From the NCBI GenBank assembly GCA_965248135.1, contig CBDFIN010000012.1, positions 2,046,001 through 2,110,000 of the forward strand: a DNA stretch of 64,000 bases. Direction: 5' to 3'. Made by a program: the position numbers and the translations under genes. The notes beneath the pieces are model-generated. The model saw only the letters and a list, made by a program, of their open reading frames with translations. It was not told the DNA's origin and searched no databases. The DNA comes from SZUA-100 sp965248135. Its GTDB lineage: Bacteria > Pseudomonadota > Alphaproteobacteria > Rhizobiales > Rhizobiaceae. Shown here one piece after another: positions 62,691 to 64,000 of the stretch; position 1 is the stretch's first letter, and the number at the start of each line of letters is the position of its first letter.

Positions 62691-63212
62691 ATGAAAGAAC
62701 TTTTCATCCTGTGTGCGGCAGTTTTGGTGACAGCTGCGCTCATTAACAGCACCAAAGCCGATGACAACCTTCCTGCTCTTCTGCTTGATGCGCACGAATT
62801 GACCAGCAATTGTGAGAGCCTCCAATCGATCGAAGGCGCGGAGCCAATTGCGGCCGAGATTTCAGATGTGGCAAGACTTTATGCGCTGCCTTGTTCCAAC
62901 AGCAGCCATGATGGTGCCACCTGGCGTGTCTACCTTTTTGAGACCGGCGAGATCGGTGGCATAAGGCCGCTGCTGTTTGCTCTTTTTACCCCCGAATTTG
63001 GCTGGGTCGGTTCCGACCTGCTGCGTGGTGTTGAAATCGACGCGGCGACCGCCACAATCACCCACAAGAGCCTCGACCGGTGGGGCGGTGCCTGTGGTGG
63101 CTTTGGCCGCTGGCAATGGAACGACTATACGCTGAAACTTGACCAGTTTCGTTATCGGAAATCTTGCAAACAAAGCAAAAATCCGGCCTCTTGGACCCAA
63201 AGTTATCCGTAG
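62691..63212 (+). CDS. Secreted protein, DUF1176-like
   Basis: I start at ATG 62691 (MKELFILCAAVLVTAALINSTKA), which gives a clean signal peptide and has GAGGG upstream; GTG 62649 in a GTGA overlap with the RNase gene is an alternative. The body (ALLFALFTPE..., ATITHKSLDRWGGACGGFGRWQWNDYTLKLDQFRYRKSC) recalls the DUF1176 family of exported proteins. Function unknown. Third gene of a secreted-protein operon. Confidence 0.75.
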   Translation: MKELFILCAAVLVTAALINSTKADDNLPALLLDAHELTSNCESLQSIEGAEPIAAEISDVARLYALPCSNSSHDGATWRVYLFETGEIGGIRPLLFALFTPEFGWVGSDLLRGVEIDAATATITHKSLDRWGGACGGFGRWQWNDYTLKLDQFRYRKSCKQSKNPASWTQSYP

Positions 63213-63244
63213 CAGCATGTAACATGAAAAAAAGGAACAGCCGG

Positions 63245-63841
63245 ATGAAATTACTTTATTCTCCAGCCTCGCCATTTGTTGCCAAGGTGCGGTTGGCTGC
63301 CGGGCATCTTGGTATCGCGTTGGAATATGTGCTGGTTGATGCGATTGGCGAGCAGGATGATCTGCTCATCAGCAATCCGTTGGGTAAAATTCCATGTCTA
63401 TTGCTGAACAGTGGAAGAGCCGTCTATGACAGCAAGGTGATCATGCGCGAACTCGACCGGATTTCAAACGGCAGGCTGTTCCCGAAAGACCATGATGCGT
63501 TGCTTGATGCCGAACAACTGGAGAGTGTCGCAGATGGCATCAGCGATTGCGCGGTGGCAGGCCAATATGAGTTGCGGATGAGGCCTGAAGAGAAGTTTCA
63601 TCAGCCATGGTTCAACCGCCAATGGGGAAAGGTCGTGCGTGGTTTGGATCATATCGACCACGCTTTACCTTCGCTTCAGAGAGAACTTTATGCCGGCCAT
63701 TTTGCCCTTGCCGCGCTGCTTGGCTATCTTGATCTGCGCTATGCGGGAAAGTGGCAACCGGGCAGGGATAAACTTGTTGGGTGGCAGCACCAGTTTGCCA
63801 GCACTGTGCCGGCCTATGCCGAATTGAAACCACAAGTTTGA
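63245..63841 (+). CDS. Glutathione S-transferase family protein
   Basis: A 198-residue protein with an N-terminal thioredoxin-like GST domain (MKLLYSPASPFVAKVRLAAGHLGIALEYV, PLGKIPCLLLNSGRAVYDSKVIMREL with the cis-Pro) and an all-helical C-terminal domain (LAALLGYLDLRYAGKW). The Ser-Pro near residue 8 marks the usual active-site region. I start at ATG 63245 with AAGGAACAG upstream. Substrate unknown. Confidence 0.9.
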   Translation: MKLLYSPASPFVAKVRLAAGHLGIALEYVLVDAIGEQDDLLISNPLGKIPCLLLNSGRAVYDSKVIMRELDRISNGRLFPKDHDALLDAEQLESVADGISDCAVAGQYELRMRPEEKFHQPWFNRQWGKVVRGLDHIDHALPSLQRELYAGHFALAALLGYLDLRYAGKWQPGRDKLVGWQHQFASTVPAYAELKPQV

Positions 63842-63886
63842 ACGTCCGAACCATAATTGATAGTTTCAACGTGTGAAAGAACAAAT

Positions 63887-64000
63887 TTGAGCAAGTTATC
63901 AAAATGCGCCCTTGTAACCGGCGGATCCACACGCATAGGCCGCGCGGTTGTCGAGGACCTGGCCGCGCATGATTATACTGTGGCGATCCACTACCATTCT
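63887..64000 (+). CDS. Short-chain dehydrogenase, 3' end outside window
   Basis: Starting at TTG 63887, the 38 visible codons read SKLSKCALVTGGSTRIGRAVVEDLAAHDYTVAIHYHS, with the NADPH-binding GGSTRIGRAV in place of the usual TGxxxGIG. This is the start of an SDR, similar in text to pteridine reductase/FolM-type proteins. An ATG is not available in frame, so the TTG start is provisional. The gene runs off the right edge. Confidence 0.8.
   Translation, partial: MSKLSKCALVTGGSTRIGRAVVEDLAAHDYTVAIHYHS

Noticed and set aside
1..64000. CRISPR array
   Set aside because: No regularly spaced direct repeats of 25-40 bases were seen; the repeats found are IS ends, palindromes and one tandem duplication.

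Overview
The window reads as a chromosome segment of an alphaproteobacterium of the Hyphomicrobiales (Rhizobiales) type. The evidence is the gene order: an isoaspartyl-methyltransferase-like gene, tolC, popZ (DUF2497) and valS in a row; fabD-fabG-acpP-fabF-mltG-yicC-gmk-holC in a row; and a DUF2852 gene. I cannot name a genus. There is one tRNA gene, no rRNA and no CRISPR array.

Region 1 (1 to about 18,660) is an accessory element that abuts the 3' end of tRNA-Leu(CAA) and runs off the left edge. From left to right it holds the 3' part of a group II intron; a small unknown gene; an AT-rich three-gene cassette (sce7726-like nuclease, sce7725/beta-family protein, RES-domain protein) that looks like a defence or toxin system; an IS110-family element followed by a 5' remnant of a relative; a 1050-residue P-loop NTPase fused to a complete-looking GltD-type flavin oxidoreductase; a tightly overlapped block of small membrane proteins with a VirD4/TraG-like coupling ATPase; and a large serine recombinase whose last codons lie inside the tRNA gene. 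The two systems most likely to be new biology are the NTPase-oxidoreductase fusion and the sce7726-sce7725-RES operon.

Region 2 (18,700 to 25,750) carries three ISAs1-family copies. One decayed copy is split by a second, frameshifted copy with perfect 19-bp ends and a 10-bp target duplication. A third, intact copy sits between tolC and popZ.

Region 3 (25,800 to 44,200) is metabolic: valS, a Tat-exported metallo-beta-lactamase-fold hydrolase, a broken HAD gene, a rhodanese, an orphan methylcrotonyl-CoA carboxylase beta subunit, a GGDEF-EAL protein with a substituted EAL-site residue, a LivGFHM-type transporter without its binding protein, and a MoxR/VWA/XdhC/XdhC/MocA operon for maturing molybdenum hydroxylases (the structural genes are not in the window).

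Region 4 (44,500 to 55,100) is housekeeping: radC-map-sfsA on the minus strand, then the fatty-acid synthesis cluster, mltG, yicC, gmk, holC and a methyltransferase on the plus strand. Region 5 (55,100 to 64,000) has an exact-length 868-bp tandem duplication of a secreted-protein gene, a molybdopterin oxidoreductase, a TetR regulator, a DUF2852 membrane protein, a secreted-protein operon with an RNase T2, a glutathione S-transferase and the start of a short-chain dehydrogenase. Short palindromic repeats lie at 44.3-44.5 kb and 57.4 kb.
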